From Yamagishiella unicocca (Eukaryota > Chlorophyta > Chlorophyceae > Chlamydomonadales > Volvocaceae), in contig BDSL01000017.1 of assembly GCA_003116995.1 (NCBI GenBank), forward strand, positions 372,001 to 436,000: a stretch of 64,000 nucleotides of DNA. Reading direction: 5' to 3'. How positions within the stretch are numbered: the stretch's first letter is position 1; each line of letters opens with the position of its first letter. The translations under genes were made by a program, and so were the position numbers. This document shows, one piece after another, positions 44,908 through 59,200 of this stretch. The notes beneath the pieces are model-generated. The model ran no database searches and had not been told where the DNA came from. It saw only the letters and a program-made list of their open reading frames with translations.

Positions 44908-47709
44908 TTGTGGCCCCTTGATACCGCGCGGTGCTGTTGCGCTAATGATGTGCTTAACGGTACGCTGTCCAAAATGCTTGCACGGTAATTGTGCTAGGAG
45001 TAAGTACCTTCCTCACGGGTCCTGCACCGGAAGCCCTCGAGCGGCGTGCGTCAACACCAAGGCAAAATTTTCACGCGTTACTACTGTTCCTTTGTAAGAT
45101 GCAAACTAATGTTATTGTTCTTAAGAAGGTTAAACCACTGATCGTGCAACAGCGTGTGAAGCGATGGGAGGGATGGGAGCTTTGCGCAGACTCTAAACAC
45201 TATACACACAATTGTGTCATATGAAAGGTAACGCCCACGGGCTGAGGAATGCCTGAAGTTGGTACGACAAGTTCAAAGCGTCCATCATGAATCCGGCAGG
45301 CTCAGCCGTACTCGGTGACGCTTGCTTCGTTGCTTGCAAGGCAACCGATGCCCGAGACGGGAACGCCGTGCGGCTACTTGATATCTGTGGAACTCACCAT
45401 CTACCAAAATTTGTCGGTTTAGTACACCCTTCCGAGGGAAGGGTTGATGGAAGCTATCCATGTGCAAAGCTTGCGCGAGGGCACGGCCTGAAACAAAGTA
45501 GGTAATAGCTCCGACATACCATATGTAACCGATGCGAAGAGTTTGACATCTAACAACTAGACGAGTGGGGGAGCGAAAGGGACGCGAAGGCAGCAAGGCA
45601 ATAGTTATCAAGTTTGGTGTCATGTTTCGCTCTCAAAGGCAAGGACTACAGAATGGCCTTCCATTTGCGAATCCAGCCATCGGTTGCGTTGTGTCCTTCT
45701 GCGTTGGCTACGCGTGAAAACTGTGCTCCCATGTGTTGTCAGCTGCTCTTTCCACGGCCATCCTGACCGTAGCCCTCCATAAGACGCACATTATGCTTCC
45801 TTCATTCTATTCCTTCATTCTCCAAATGTGCGGTATGCTCCTGGGCGCTCGGCTCGTCACCATCTTCCTGCGCTCCTGTAGCGTAAATCTCTGCTGCGCT
45901 GTTAATCGGTCAACACAGAGGTACCTGAAGAAAGGACGCCCTGCCACGGCTTGACCTAAAGAACTACATCTACCCGTGCCGATAGGTCTTTGCAGTGCAG
46001 AGCAAGGAATCATACTCGCTGGGAGTCAGGCCACGGCACGTGGCCCATGGGTCCCAAAGTACGCATCCATAGCTCCTGAGGCCGTGCGAAGAGCCCCTTG
46101 CACGTGCACTGCCAGCCTGCCGCGACGCGTGGGCCACGCTTCGAAGACCATATGTCCGTACGTGTCTCCTTGTGTTCACGTGTGGGTTGCACCCACCCTA
46201 CCTCACCAAGTACACGTTACATAGCTAGATAGATAGGTAGATAGGTAGGGGGCTGCCGGGATGCCGTGCATGTAGACAGTGGTTCATTGCTGTAAGACCT
46301 ACAGGTCTACTGTCCTACAGGTTTACTGGGTGTCCTGAACAGGCCTGGACGGCAAAGAGACGGTGCGACAGCCAGGTGGATACCTCCTCAACCCGCATTC
46401 CGACGTGTGGCCTCCCCAGCAGTCGAGGCGCCACAACGCCAGGCACACGAACCCCCCCCCACCAGGCACACGAATCAAGCATGTCGTACACATCCATGCC
46501 TAGCTGGCCCCCGCCTGCTACGAGGAGCGCATTCTGAATTCGACCAGCGAGGCAGGGGCCAGCAGGGTGGCACGTAAGTGCCGCCATCCCAGCAATGGCC
46601 CGTTTTGGATCCCATTGGCTACTGCCGAGACCCGCAGCACCGATTTCCCCCTCAGAGGGATCAGCCCTCTGGCTACTGCCAGAACACCCGCCGGAGCACC
46701 GGTGCTTCTCAGCCGGCGTCAGCGAGCCGCGGCGGGGCGGGTGTCCTGCAGGGCACCCAACTGAAACCTCCGTACGCCCAAGTGCGTGATCCACTCCCCC
46801 CCCACACACAGGGGGGTCAAACGGTTGTTGCCACCACCACCCCACACACAGACACGCAGACACACACACACACATAGGTTCGCGGCTCAGCTCAGCATTT
46901 ATAAAACACATAGGTTGCAGCCTCCACCATCTTCTTGGTTGTAATGGTCAAATATCAGCATTGACATCATCGGAATTAGCTGCGTCAGCATCAGCATGGG
47001 CGGCCGCAGCAGCACCACCCACACGGCCTCCCTGCCCTCTATGCCCCTCCCTGCCCTAGTTGCCCAACATCAATTCTAGAGGAAGGAGACGGGTCCATCT
47101 CGATTGCTGTCCGTTACATACACTCGACTGCGCCTTGTCAGGTGGGCCCTATCCGCGCCCTGCAGCTCCTCCGTGGTGAACTCCTCTATGCCCCTCCCTG
47201 CCCGCTATGCCCCTCCCTGCCCTCCTGCCGGCCGCGCTTCCCCCACCATCGGACCGTCCTTCGTTCAGGGATCCAAACCGCACCCCCCCCACCCCACTGC
47301 CACCCCCACCCGACTGCACCGCCGGCTGCCATGCCATGCATGCCCTCCCCCCTCCCCACCCGCCACACCGATGACCATGCGCCAACTATCCTGCCCCTGT
47401 CGTGTAAACGATTCTTATGCCCTCCGGCCCGCCACACACGACAAAGTCCGGCCCCGACCAGAAGCCGCAAACCACGCCCCGGGTGCCAGCCCGCTCCAAC
47501 CGCCACAACCGCCTCAACCGCCCCAACCGCCGCGCCGCCCCCAAGTACCCGCGCGTACACCCCTGCTGCCGTTACCGCTGCTGCCTCCGCAGCTGCTTCG
47601 ACGCGCCATCACTGCTGTTTGGATAATAGAATATGGAATGCTAATGCGGCTGGGCCCGCCATCTGCCGGAAGCCATCTGCCACCCCTGCCACCGAGGCTG
47701 CGGTCGGCC
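44908..47709. other. Intergenic region upstream of ORP, including the 3' end of the F-box/LRR gene
   Basis: Mostly of moderate A/T content to about 46250, which suits an ORP promoter. A TAGATAGATAGGTAGATAGG tract lies near 46225 and a palindromic TAAGACCTACAGGTCTACTG near 46291. Frames at 46315-46911 and 47104-47859 are long but follow base composition or antisense of the LRR tail, and I do not call them genes. Confidence 0.45.
47114..47118 (-). terminator. Candidate TGTAA polyadenylation signal of the F-box/LRR gene
   Basis: TGTAA on the minus strand about 590 bases past the stop codon of the F-box/LRR gene, the nearest one downstream. Confidence 0.35.
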
Positions 47710-50700
47710 CTACTGCTGCGCGTTGTAGCCGCCTGCGGCACCGTTGAACCAACCGGCGGGCGGTTGGAGACCGTTGGCTGCGCCATCACCAGGTGGCAGC
47801 TGGTTTTGCTGCTGCTGATCGGCCACGCCGTTATGCTCCATCTGTTCCATAAGCTGTAGCTGCTGCTGCTGGTATTGTTGCTGCTGCTGGTATTGCTGCT
47901 GCTGCTGCTGGTGTTGCTGGTATTGCTGCTGTTGCTGGTATTGCTGCTGCTGTTGCTGTTGCTGCTGGTACTGCTGCTGCTGCTGGTGGTGTAGGTCGCC
48001 GATGAAGGCCAGGCCGAACTCGGCGGGGCCCAGCGGGGCGAAATGGGGTACGGCAGCCGCCGGCGCCGCCGCCGCGCCCGCCGCTAGCGGCGCTGCGTGC
48101 GCCGCCAGCGGGCCCCCTGGCGCCATCAACTGCGGCGGCATCTCATTGTCGGCCACCAGACGAAGCTGCGGGCGGTGGTGAGGGGGCATGAGGGGGCGGG
48201 TGGGACTCAGGTGGGACCAAGAGAGGGTGGGGCTTCAAACCCGCTGGTCGACACGTAAACGAGAGTGTACGAGAGGAACCTTAAGGGGTGTGTGGGGGGG
48301 GTGGGGTAAAACACATCCGCGAATCCACGGCCGACAAACCAAGGGCGATGAAGATGGGGTTCCAGGGTGGGGGGGAGAGGTGGGGGGGCATGTGTGTGTG
48401 TGGGGGTATCCTGCCATGATGGCGGTCCCATGGTGGTCATGATGAGGTGGTTGTGGCGGTTGTGGTGATGGTTGGTCTCTTACCTTGCAGTACGGCACCC
48501 CCGCCTGCATGACCCGCCGGATGCGGAAGGCCATGCTGGGCGGCAGCGCCTCCATCTTGAGAGACCTGCGCCGGGGGGGGAAGGGCGGAGGGGGAGGGGG
48601 AGGGAAGGGAAGGGGGAGGGAAGGGGGAGGGGGTGGGAGAGTGGGAGGGCGGAGGGGGAGGGGGAGGGAAGGGGGAGGGGAGCATATAAAATGACCGGGG
48701 GAGAGGGATGAGGGCCGACGGATTCTGGCACCTGGACCTTTGGTTTGGACCGAGCGAGGCGGCAGGTCTGGAGGACGAGCATCAACGGCTTTCCTCTCCA
48801 TCCTCGTGCTTGTAGTTATCATCATCTCTCTATCCGTGTCATCGTTACCTACCCGGGCCCCGTCCGCAGGCGGCCCAATCCCACCCCCCGTGTCGTACAC
48901 GCGGCCCCCCCACTCGCCGCCACTCCTCACCCACCTGAGCCTCGACAGGCGAGCCAGAGGAGCGAAGTCCGCCTGGGACCAGTTCCAATCCGTGCCGTAC
49001 ACGTTCCAGATCTCGAGCTCCTCCAGGGAGGCCAGCTCTGCGGGACGCCAAGTAGACGGGGGTTGGGTTTGGGTTGGGGGTGGGGGTTACAGAAAAGAAC
49101 CGGTGACTCGATATGGGAATTTGGGTTGGGTTGGGTTGGGTTGGGGGGGGATGGGCGGGTGCGGGTGCACGCTTGGGGAGCAACAAGGGGTGTGGATGGG
49201 AGAGATTTGGTCCACGAGGCGGTGTTGTGTCATTGCAAAAAACCACTCACTTTTTTACTATAAAAATGATGATAAGGCATACGGTTACCGTAATCTGTAG
49301 GTAGTATAGTATACCTCGGGCGCTGGGGCAGGGCGCACCATGCCTTGTCGTACTAGAAAGGGAAGGTCACCGCCATCGTACAGGTCGTCGTACATACCTG
49401 CCACGTCATCCACGAGCCGCTGATCCAGGACGCCCGCTAGTTGTTCCTGTGGGCCGATGTCAGGAGGCACCGGGAGGTGTTGCTGATGCTGGCTTATGGA
49501 GGACGAAGAGGCGGAGGACGAAGAGGCGGAGGACGAAGAGGCGGAGGACGAAGAGGCGGAGGACGAAGAGGCGGAGGACGAAGAGGCGGAGGACGAAGAG
49601 GCGGAGGACGAAGAGGCGGAGGGCGGGGGGCGGCAAACAGGTTTTGCCTGTAGCCGCCATCAGCTTCGAAACCGCAGTGCCGTACCTGGTGACTGTCCGC
49701 GAAGAACACTCCCAGGGTGGTCAAGCAGGGCAGCCCCGCAAGCCGCCGTAGAGGCGTGTGGGCCAGAGGCAGCGGCACCGCCGCCGCCGCCGCCGCCGCT
49801 GGCGTGACAGAGGTGCCGGCAGCCGGCGGTTGCTGTTCTGCCGGCGGCGGCGGCGGCGGCGGCGGTGACGTCATCCCTGCCGTCGTGGCGGCGCCGTTCA
49901 TGATGTTGGCGAAGGTGCGCATGTCGTACTCGATCGTCAGGCTGCGATGCGATGCAAGGGGGGGCGTGACGTGGTGTACGGCAAGGTGGGGTTGCGGTCG
50001 GTAACAGTTGAAAGGGAGCGGGGAGGGGAGCGAGAGGCGCGATGTCGGGGAGGGGAAGTAGCGGTAACCCACAACCCGGAGTGAGCTTCACCACCTTTCC
50101 ATCTCACTGCCTCACTCCTTAATCCCCTCCTCCGGCCGCCGGGTCCCCACGGGTTTTCCTCGAATCCCCCCGCCGCCGCCGCAACCCTCGCAACCCGCCT
50201 CTCCTCCCTTCCTCCCGCTAGGGATCCCCTCCCCTCCCCTCCCCTCTCCTCCCCTCCTCCTGCTCTTGCGTCGGTTGCTCTCTACCTTACACCCCATCCC
50301 CCCGGCTACACTACCCTTGTCGTGTAACCGGGCCTCTAACCCACCCTCGCGCCTGCTGAAACGTCTGTCCGATAACGGTTTTCCTTTCGTACCCGGGTTT
50401 TCCTGGCAAACCCCCGCCCCTGCCGCTGCCACGTGTCCGCCCCCCCACACACCTGGCGAGCTTGCCGCACCCAGCAATCCAGTCGTACATGTCGGTATCA
50501 CCGTTGGCCCGAGCAGGCCAGTGCACTGTGGCGTACAGCGAGAGACCCTCCAGGACTGACTGGCGGGCGGAGGGGCGGGCGTGGCAGTTGGGGTAGTTGA
50601 GGGGGAGGACGTTGGGGGCGTTGGGGGACGAGAAGGATGGACTCGGGGAGGAGAGGGGTTGTCTGGACTGGGGGATGCTCCAGGCAAGGGCCCTCTCCCC

Positions 50701-53700
50701 CCTCCCCCAACTCTTCCACAGCCCGCCTCCGGACCGTTCGGGCCCCTTACCCGCACATCCACCCTGATTCCCCGCCCCCACTCGCCGCCCCCACTCGCCG
50801 GCCCCACTCGCCGGCCCCACTCGCCGGCCCCACTCGCCGCCCCCACTCGCAGCCCAACCCATTCGTGCCTTCTTCACCCCCTCCACCCTACAAAAACTAC
50901 TTTTCCGAACCTTTTCCTAGTCGGTTTTACTTATCTGCTGAGTGCCGATCAACGAGTTTCCCCTCACCCTCCCCCCCAACACACCCACACCCACCCACAC
51001 CCACCCACCCACCTGCAGCTGCGACGCCCTGGCTGCCCCCTCCAGCACCGCGTTCTGCACCCCCAGCGCCCTCATGGACGGAGGCAGGTGGTGCAGCTGC
51101 AGCCGGTACGGCGCCGAGGAGATCTGCGCCGGGGTGGTGGTGGTGGTGGTATGTGCATCAAGACCGGTTACACGACCCCGCCGGGGGGGGGATTGCAAGG
51201 AAAACCCGTGTACGGAGGTAAAAACGTTTAGAACAGACGTCGAGAGGGGTGGTGGTGGCATGAAGACCGTTACACGACCCCGCAGGGGGGTCGTGTAACC
51301 TCGCCCCGCAGGGGGAGGGGGGGGCGCCGCTGCTGCTTCCCGCGCGCGCGTGGCGGCGGTTAGCCAGCAGCTGGCCGGCGGATGGAGACGAAGACGGAGC
51401 GGGAGGTGGAAGTGCGGTCCGGCGCAGTACCGTAAGCGGGGTAGCGGTACCACGCAACCGCACCGCTGCACTGGAGGCACTTCGCGAGCTCCCCATCGGC
51501 CCCCCTCCCCCTGAGCCCCCTCCCCCCTTCCCCTGAGCCCCCTCCCCCCTTCCCCTGAGCCCCCTCCCCCCTCCCCCTGAGCCCCCTCCCCCCTTCCCCT
51601 GAGCCCCCTCCCCCCTTCCCCTGAGCCCCCTCCCCCCTTCCCCTGAGCCCCCTCCCCCTCCCCCTGAGCCCCTCCCCCTCCCCCTGAGCCCCCTCCCCCT
51701 GAGCCCCCTCCCCCTGAGCCCCCTCCCCCTGAGCCCCCTCCCCCCTCCCCCTGAGCCCCCTCCCCCTGAGCCCCCTCCCCCTGAGCCCCCCCCTCCCCCT
51801 GAGCCCCCTCCCCCTGAGCCCCCTCCCCCTCCCCCTGAGCCCCCTCCCCCTGAGCCCCCTTCCCCCTCCCCTTCCTCGCATCCACGGGTATGCCTCGCAA
51901 CCCCCTCCCCCCGGCCCCCACCTTCCTAATCGGTTTCTCGTGTTCAGTGCCGACCCACGGGTCATGCCCCTCACCTGGTTGAACAGGTCCAGGTGCGCCA
52001 GGCGGCTGAAGATGAGGCCGGACGAGCGGCGCAGTGTAATGGAGCCCAGGATGTAGATGTCGTGGAGGCGGGACCAGGCGCGGGAGAGGAGCTGAAGGGG
52101 GAAGGGGGGAGCAAAAAAGGACCGGAGGGGGGAGAGGTGAGGGCGAGGGGGGAGGAGCTGACCGGGGAGGGGGGGAGGAGCTGACCGGGGGGAGGGGGGC
52201 AAAAACGAACCGGAGGGGGGGGGGTAGGGGTTCGGAAACGGGGGATTGTATAAAAACCGTTTTGGGAAACGGGGGGGGAGTGGAGTTGGCTTCAGGGGGC
52301 TCGGAGGAAAGCCGTGGGCGGACAAATAGAGAGAAGCAAAGCCTGGGAGGAAAAGGTTTTGGAAGCCGGCTGGGTTTTGGAGCGGGGCGGGGCGGGGCAC
52401 GACGCGCCGCGGCGGTTTCGGAGCGGACGAGTCGCGACTTCGCGAATCGGACGAAGGCGCCATCCTGCAGCCAGCCTCGGGAGATTGGGATCGCTCCACT
52501 CGCAACCAGACCCGGGTCGGCATATCGCTGCTGTCAGGCGCTCCGAAACCGGCCCCCGCACCCCTAACCCGCACCAGCCGTCGGTTTGTCGGCCGTGGAT
52601 TCGCGGATTCTCTTATACCCCCCCCCGCATCCACGGGCCCTCCTCGAAACCCCCGCACTCACCCTAGCGGCGTCCTGGTCGATGGGCAGCGCCCCCGGGT
52701 CGTCGTACAGCCTGAGTCGCTCCAGGGAGGTGAGAGCTGCCAGGTGACACGCAGGGCTGGTGCTGGTGGTGCCGCCGCCGTCGCGGCCTCCGCGGGCAGG
52801 GTGTACGGCGGCGGCGGCGGCGGCGGACGACGACGACGCGCACGTCGGCGGCGTCCCGCCGCTGGCGGCGGCTGGCGCCTCCGCCAGCGCAGCCGTCGTC
52901 GCCTCCGCCGCGTCCGCCGCCGCCATCTCAACGTCGCTGTCGACGCCGCCGCCACAGGCCCCTGCCCCCGCCATCGTGGAGGCGGGCGACGGGCGGTTAG
53001 TGCCGCCAGCGGCTTCCGCCGGCGGCGGCGGCGGCGGCGCCGCCGCCGCCGCCGCCCCGCCGCCGCAAGACGACAACACCGTGCCTTGATCCGCTGCGGA
53101 AGCCCCGGCCGCTGCCTCCTCGCCTTCGACCCCCGCCTCCTCCTCTTCCTCCTCCTCCTCCTCCTCCGATTCGTACTCGGCGTCCAGAGCGCTTAGGTGT
53201 ACGGCAGCGGCGGCTGGCGGCGGCTGGCGGCCTCCAGCGCCCTGCGAACACCCGCCAAGGTCCCAACCAATTAAGCAACCAATGAACGAACAAACAGACA
53301 GGGGGTCGGTGGCGTCTCAGCGGGGACTTCCATGTATCTCTCCCTGTGCAGCAGGCACCGCATGCACAGCACGCATCTTCCGGTTTCGTTGCTCTAGGCC
53401 GTGTAAGCGGCCTTCTCGCCCGCGTACGCGTACGTGTCCTCTGCCCGCTTCCACTTCCTCTTCTTCCTCCATCCCCCCCCCGTATTTATGCACTCCCCCC
53501 CTCGGGGGGATGCATTCTTTTCTGAAAACCTCCCCCGGGGCCCCCGAACGCACCTTCGGCAGCGCCACCACCAGCGTGAGGTCCTTCAGACCGGTCAGGT
53601 CGGACAGCGCCGCCAGGCGGGAGGCGGCGCTGGAGGCCTGGGGGGGGAGGCGGTCGGTTGGAGGTTGGTTAGTTAGTTAGGTTAGGTTGTTGGTAGGTTA

Positions 53701-55200
53701 TTTACCGTTCCGGCCGTTGCACGGCGGGTATGGGTGGAGGCGGGTGGGCTGGGACCAGGAGCACGTAGCCGCAGCAGCCACCTCCGGCCCCCGCCTCCCC
53801 ATACCGCGCCCTCCCCCTCCCTCCCTGGCGCGCACCTGCAGCAGCAGCCCCAGAGACGTAAGGCCCCCGGTGGGCAGCCGCCCTGATGAGGGCAGGCTGA
53901 GCTTGGCCAGCTCACCCAGCCGCTCGTCGTCCAGGGGGGCCTGTACGACAACAGTTGGCGCAGCAGCGGCGGTAACAGCAGCAGCAGCGTTAGCAGCAGC
54001 AGCAGCAGCGGGCCTCAGAGCCCACTCACATTTGCCACTTGTTCCGGGAGATGCGACGAAATGTAGTCGAGGTTCGGGTCTCCTGACTTGGGCCCACGCC
54101 AAACCCTAAAGCTACCATTCCGGTGGCCAGTGCCAACATGCCTAGCCAGCTCGCACATCGAATACTGCTGCCCCCCTAGGTGACCTCGCCGAACCCACCC
54201 AGTAACCCCTTGCAAGACCATCGCGTTACCCTCTTCCCACCCACCGACCCCACCCACCCACCCAGCCACCCACCCAGCCGCCCACCCAGCCGCCCACCCA
54301 GCCGCCCAGCCAGCCGCCCAGCCAGCCGCCCAGCCAGCCAGCCAGCCAGCCACCCACCCAGCCCCAATGGTCCGAGCTCACCCACCTCGTGCCAGGCGTT
54401 GACGTTGAGCGCCCTGAGGCCCGGCAGCGCCGCCACCACCCGCCACAGCTCCTCACTGAGCGCCGCCTCGTGCCGCCCCGCCTCCGCCAGCTCCGCCTCC
54501 TCCTCCGCCTCCTCCTCCGCCTCCTCCTCCCCCCCCTCACTCCCATCCGGACCCGGATCGTGCGCTTCCGCATTCGCCACCAAGGCCGCAAACGGCAAAC
54601 CCGGAGCGGCCAGCGGCCCCACCACACCACCGGCCTCGGCCTCGGCCTCCTCCTCCTCCTCCCCCTCGTCGTCGTCGTCGCTGGCTGTGGAGGCGCTCTC
54701 CGACGTCGCCTCCTTCATCGCCGCATCCTCCTCCATCGCGTCCCCTTCTCCCGCCACGACGCCCCCCTGCTGCTGCCCCTCCTGCTGCCCCTGCTGCTGC
54801 GCCTCCTGCTGCCCCTGCTGCTGGTTTTGCTGCTGGTTTTGCTGTTGTTGCTGGTGCTGCTGGTCCTGCAGGTTCTGATGGTGATGGTTATAAGGGGGCG
54901 GGGCGGGGGCCGGGTGCAAGGCCGCACCAACCGCCGGTTGCCATGACGGCGCCAGCCCCCGCACCACCTCCCCAACCACACCCCCCTCGACATCCTTCCT
55001 CGAACCCCCCTCGACATCACCATCACGCCAAAGCTCGATGACCATGGCACTGCCGCCACCGTCGCCGTCGGCTTCACCAGCGGCTGCGGCGGCGGCGGCA
55101 GGGCCGCCGTCGTGCGCCCGCGGTAGCGTTGCGACCTCGCCAGCAGCGGCTGCAGCAGCTGCGGCAGCAGATGCGCACGCCTCGTCGACGGTGCGGCCCC

Positions 55201-55231
<31 letters not shown>

Positions 55232-55377
55232 GGCGGCGGCGGCGGCGGCACCGCCCTCTTCAGCTCCTGCCTTGCACTTCCCATGCTCGACCGCACAACA
55301 ACGTGCGCGGCTGCAGGGCCCTCGGCGCGCGCCGCTGCCGCCACTGCCGTCGCTACTGCCGGTGCCGTCGCCGCCAC

Positions 55378-55408
<31 letters not shown>

Positions 55409-55540
55409 GCCATCGATGTACCCCCCGCCGTCTACCAGGTCGTCGCTGCCGCCGGCAGACGACGCCAAACTGAACGTTATCGCTCCGTCGGAATCGCTCT
55501 CCCTGACCGAGTCCCCCAGCATCCACGACCCAAACCCCGA

Positions 55541-55572
<32 letters not shown>

Positions 55573-56168
55573 TACAGCCAGCGCACCCCCGATGGGCTGG
55601 ATCCAGGTCCGGCCCCGGCCTCGCACCCGTCGGGTGGCTTGCGGCGGAGGCACGCCACTGCACTGAGCCGTCGCCGTCTCCGCTAGGCCCCTCAGCCCTC
55701 CCGGCAGTAGCAGCCTGCACTGGGTCTGGCGCTGCTGCTGCTGCTGCCGTCGGCGTTGCTGCCTCCTGACGGGTCCCACCTGCTTGTGCCGAGGCTGCCG
55801 CTGTTGCATCAGCAGCCGCCGCCACGCCGCTGCCAGCGGCGGCGGGCGGCGCTGGAAGGATGCCGCCGGCGCCGCCAACCGCCGCGAGCCCCAAGTTAGG
55901 CTGAAGCTGCTGCTGCATTTGCTGCTGCGCTTGCTGCTGCATTTGCAGTGCCTGCTGCTGTTCCTGCTGTGGTTGCTGCTGGTGGTGAAACAGCCCGGGG
56001 CCGACCCAGGCAACGTGGTCATGCCCAGGCGCCTGCGCCTGCCCCTGCGGCGGAAGCGGTGCAGGCCAGCCCTGCACCGCCCCCAGCGCCGCTCCTGCCC
56101 CCTCCTGCTGCCCCTCCCCCTGCTGCCACTGCGGCTGCGGCTGCGGCAGGTGCTGTGGTGCTCCGCCG

Positions 56169-56206
<38 letters not shown>

Positions 56207-59200
56207 GCCGCCGTTGGGGTTGAACCCTGCGAACCAGTCCACCATCACGTCGTTCAGGCCATCGTCGTCGTCTTGGCCGTAGCCGTCGTCGTCGTCCTCG
56301 GCGGAGAAGTAGCCGCGAAGGGTGAGCTCCAGGGAGGTAAGGCCGGAGAGGCAGGTCAGCTGCCAGGGGTTGTGCAGGGCGATGTACCTGCAGCGGAATG
56401 GGGCAGAATAGGGCAGAATAGGGATGAATAGGGCAGAATAGGGCAGAATAGGGCAGAATAGGGCAGAATAGGGCAGAATAGGGCAGAATAAGAGGAGGAA
56501 AGGGAGGAAGCAGGAATTGGGGCGGCGGGCGCGTCGAGTCGGTGCGGACGGTTGTTTGGTTGGTTTGGTTGGTTGGTTCGTTGATGTTGGAGGATGACCA
56601 AGGGCCGGGTGCGCAAGTGTCGGCGGGTTCATTGTTTTTCAATGCACATCCTACGAAAGGGAAAACTTAGGATGATGGCTCCGGGAGGGGGAGATGATAA
56701 GCAGCCGCAGCCACGCCCGCATGTTCCCCGCCTCACCCCTCTTCCCGCCTCCCCTCCCCGCCTTCCCCCGCCTCCCCTCCCCGCCTTCCCCCGCCTCCCC
56801 CATAATATTGCCTCCCCTGCAGCTATGTCTCCTACTACACGGGTTTCGCGCTACCCCCCCAGGACTCCCCTCTCCCTCCTACCCCCCACCTTCCCCCCAC
56901 CCTCCCCCCCACGGGTCTTCCTCGAACCCCCCCACCCTCCCTCCCACCCTCCCACCCTCCCTCCCACCAGGTGAGTCCTCCAACGCGACCGGCGCTTCCA
57001 CTCTGTCTATCCTGTGCACCTGTTTAGCTACCGTTCGCGTGCGTGCGTATCACCGCGGTTTCTGCCTAGTAAGGCGGCGCGGCTCAAGCCACCCGCCGGC
57101 AGCGGCCGCGCGCCACTGCGCATCGGTAACGTATCTCCTTTTCAAAGGTAACGATCGATCTCCGGGATGGGGATGGGCTGGGCCGTCTCCAGCCTTCGGT
57201 GCATCCCGCGGCTTCCTAGTTCGCCATCCCAGTTCTCGGCTTTGCACTCCATAATATAGTCACGTTTTCGTCTTCTTCACTGCACCCACAGTCGTCGCGT
57301 CCGTGTGTGTCGCATGCGCGCGCGTTCGAAGTATGACGGCCAGACGCTAGAGCTATGCACCAACTACATTACCCCAGTCGAGTTACCGGTTCTTTACCTG
57401 TAACCCTCCCTCCCACCCTCCCATCCCCCCACCCACCTGAGCTTGAGCGACTGCAGCCCCGTAAGGCCCCGCAGCAACACCGCGTCCTCCACCGCCGCCA
57501 CGCCGCGGCCGCTGTGGTGCAGCTCCAGGGAGGTCAGCATCGTGAGGCGGGACACGCAGCCGGGCAGTCCAGGGAGGTCTGGGGCGGAGAGGGAGAGAGA
57601 GGGAAACCGGACAGTGTGACACACGAGGCTAGGGCTGGAGAGGGCTTCTTAGGCCCTGAAGCGCTGGGGCCAGGGGAGACGGAGGCAGGACCGGCAGGGG
57701 GAAGGGGAATGAGAGAGTCCACAGCCTTCGACGCCTGTCCAGAAAGCTTCACCCGCCAGTCCTGACCGACCAAACCGATCAAAAACCGTCTCACAGCCAG
57801 GCCTCACTGTTCTCCCCAGTCACTTCATCGGCTCCCCCTCTATCCCATCCCGCCCACCCCAACCAACCCCCGCCCTCTGTCCTAAACGCTTTTCCTTTTC
57901 GTACACGGCTCTTCCTTTTACCCCAACAGCACACAACGCGTGTCCACTCCACCACCGTTCTCCAACTAGGCCTCCGCTTTCTCCCTTCCTCAACCTCGCG
58001 GGAAAAACACACACACGCCGTGCCCCCTCGCGACCCACCCGCATTCAACGCCAGAGATCGCAGCCCAGTCAGTGCGCCAACCGCCTCCAACGCCGACGAC
58101 ATGTCAGTGGCAACGCCGCCGCCAATGCCGCCGCCAGCGGCTCCAATCATTCGGGCCAGCCCGTCCCCGTACGCCTCCGCCCGCGTGTAGCGGAGCTCCG
58201 ACAGACTGGGGGCGGCCCCGGGGCGCCCCAGGTGCTGTACGAGCGCTCCAAAGAGCGCCGAGTCGGTGGTTAGCTCCAGGGTGGTGAGGTGGCGAAGGCG
58301 GGAGAGGTGCGACTTCCCGGCGGCGAAGGCGCAGGCGATCTGGGAGGGGTGGGTGGGTTCAGGGTTTGGGGGGGGGTGAGGGTTTAGGGGGTTTTGAGGG
58401 TTGAAGGGCTGGGTTTGGATGGCGGGGGCTTGTCTGGTTGGGGCTGGAGGGTTGCGGGGGGTGTTGCGGTGTAGGGGGAGCGACGTCCGGGTGAAGGGTT
58501 TGGGACGTGAAACCCTAGTGAAGACCCCGCCGACGGGCCCTATAACTGTGGCGTGATGGGGGTTGCGTAATTGTAGGTGAGGCACCTGCCAATGAGCTGA
58601 TGGGGGGTGCGTCATTGCTGCACCAACACAAGACAAGCCGGGACATGGCTGGCGAAGGGGGCGAAGGGCGCGGAGGGGGGTGGTACACGGGGGGTAGGCA
58701 TGAGAGGAACCCCGTGAGTCGGCTCTGAAGGGGAGGGTTGGGAGGGAAAAGGGAGGGGGGGAGGGAAAAGCTACGGCGGTCATCTAACTCTCCCCCCCAC
58801 TTCTCGCCCCCCCTGCCTGCCTGCTTGGTCCGTTCCTTGATCGCTGCCGCCTTACACCACCTCGCGAGCCAGCCAGCCAACCCCACGCACCACCGGCCCC
58901 TCCCACTCCCAACGTCAGCACCTTAACCCTGACCCCGAGCTCACATCCCATATCCAGCCTCCAATCCACATCCAGACCCCAACCCAAATCCAGACCCCAA
59001 CCGCCCCCGCCGTCGCCGCACCTGCAGGCCGACCCACTGCCTGCTCGCCAGCATCCGGTGCGTCGTCATGTCCAACTGATCACGGTTAAGCGGAACAACC
59101 GAAGCGCCAACGGTAACCGACATAAACTGCCACATCAGCCCGCCGCCGCCGCCGCCGCCAGTGCCGGCAGCTGTGGCTCCAGCTTCGCTGGAGCCTCCGC

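Noticed and set aside
46315..46911. 198-codon minus-strand frame between ORP and the LRR gene
   Set aside because: Mixed composition, a CA microsatellite at its start, no recognisable domain and no partner exons.
51360..52658. 432-codon minus-strand open frame with Gly/Arg/Glu repeats
   Set aside because: It runs through the CCCCCTGAGC minisatellite and real intron borders. Only the LLSRAWSRLHDIY part belongs to an exon.
54030..54095. Additional small LRR exon (LDYISSHLPEQVAN) before the exon at 53942
   Set aside because: The frame giving the LRR-like peptide does not match the phase left by the preceding exon, while skipping it joins the flanking exons in phase.
55038..55769. Long plus-strand Ala/Pro-rich open frame
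   Set aside because: Antisense of the low-complexity LRR exon. The composition is a mirror of Gly/Ala/Ser runs, not a separate gene.
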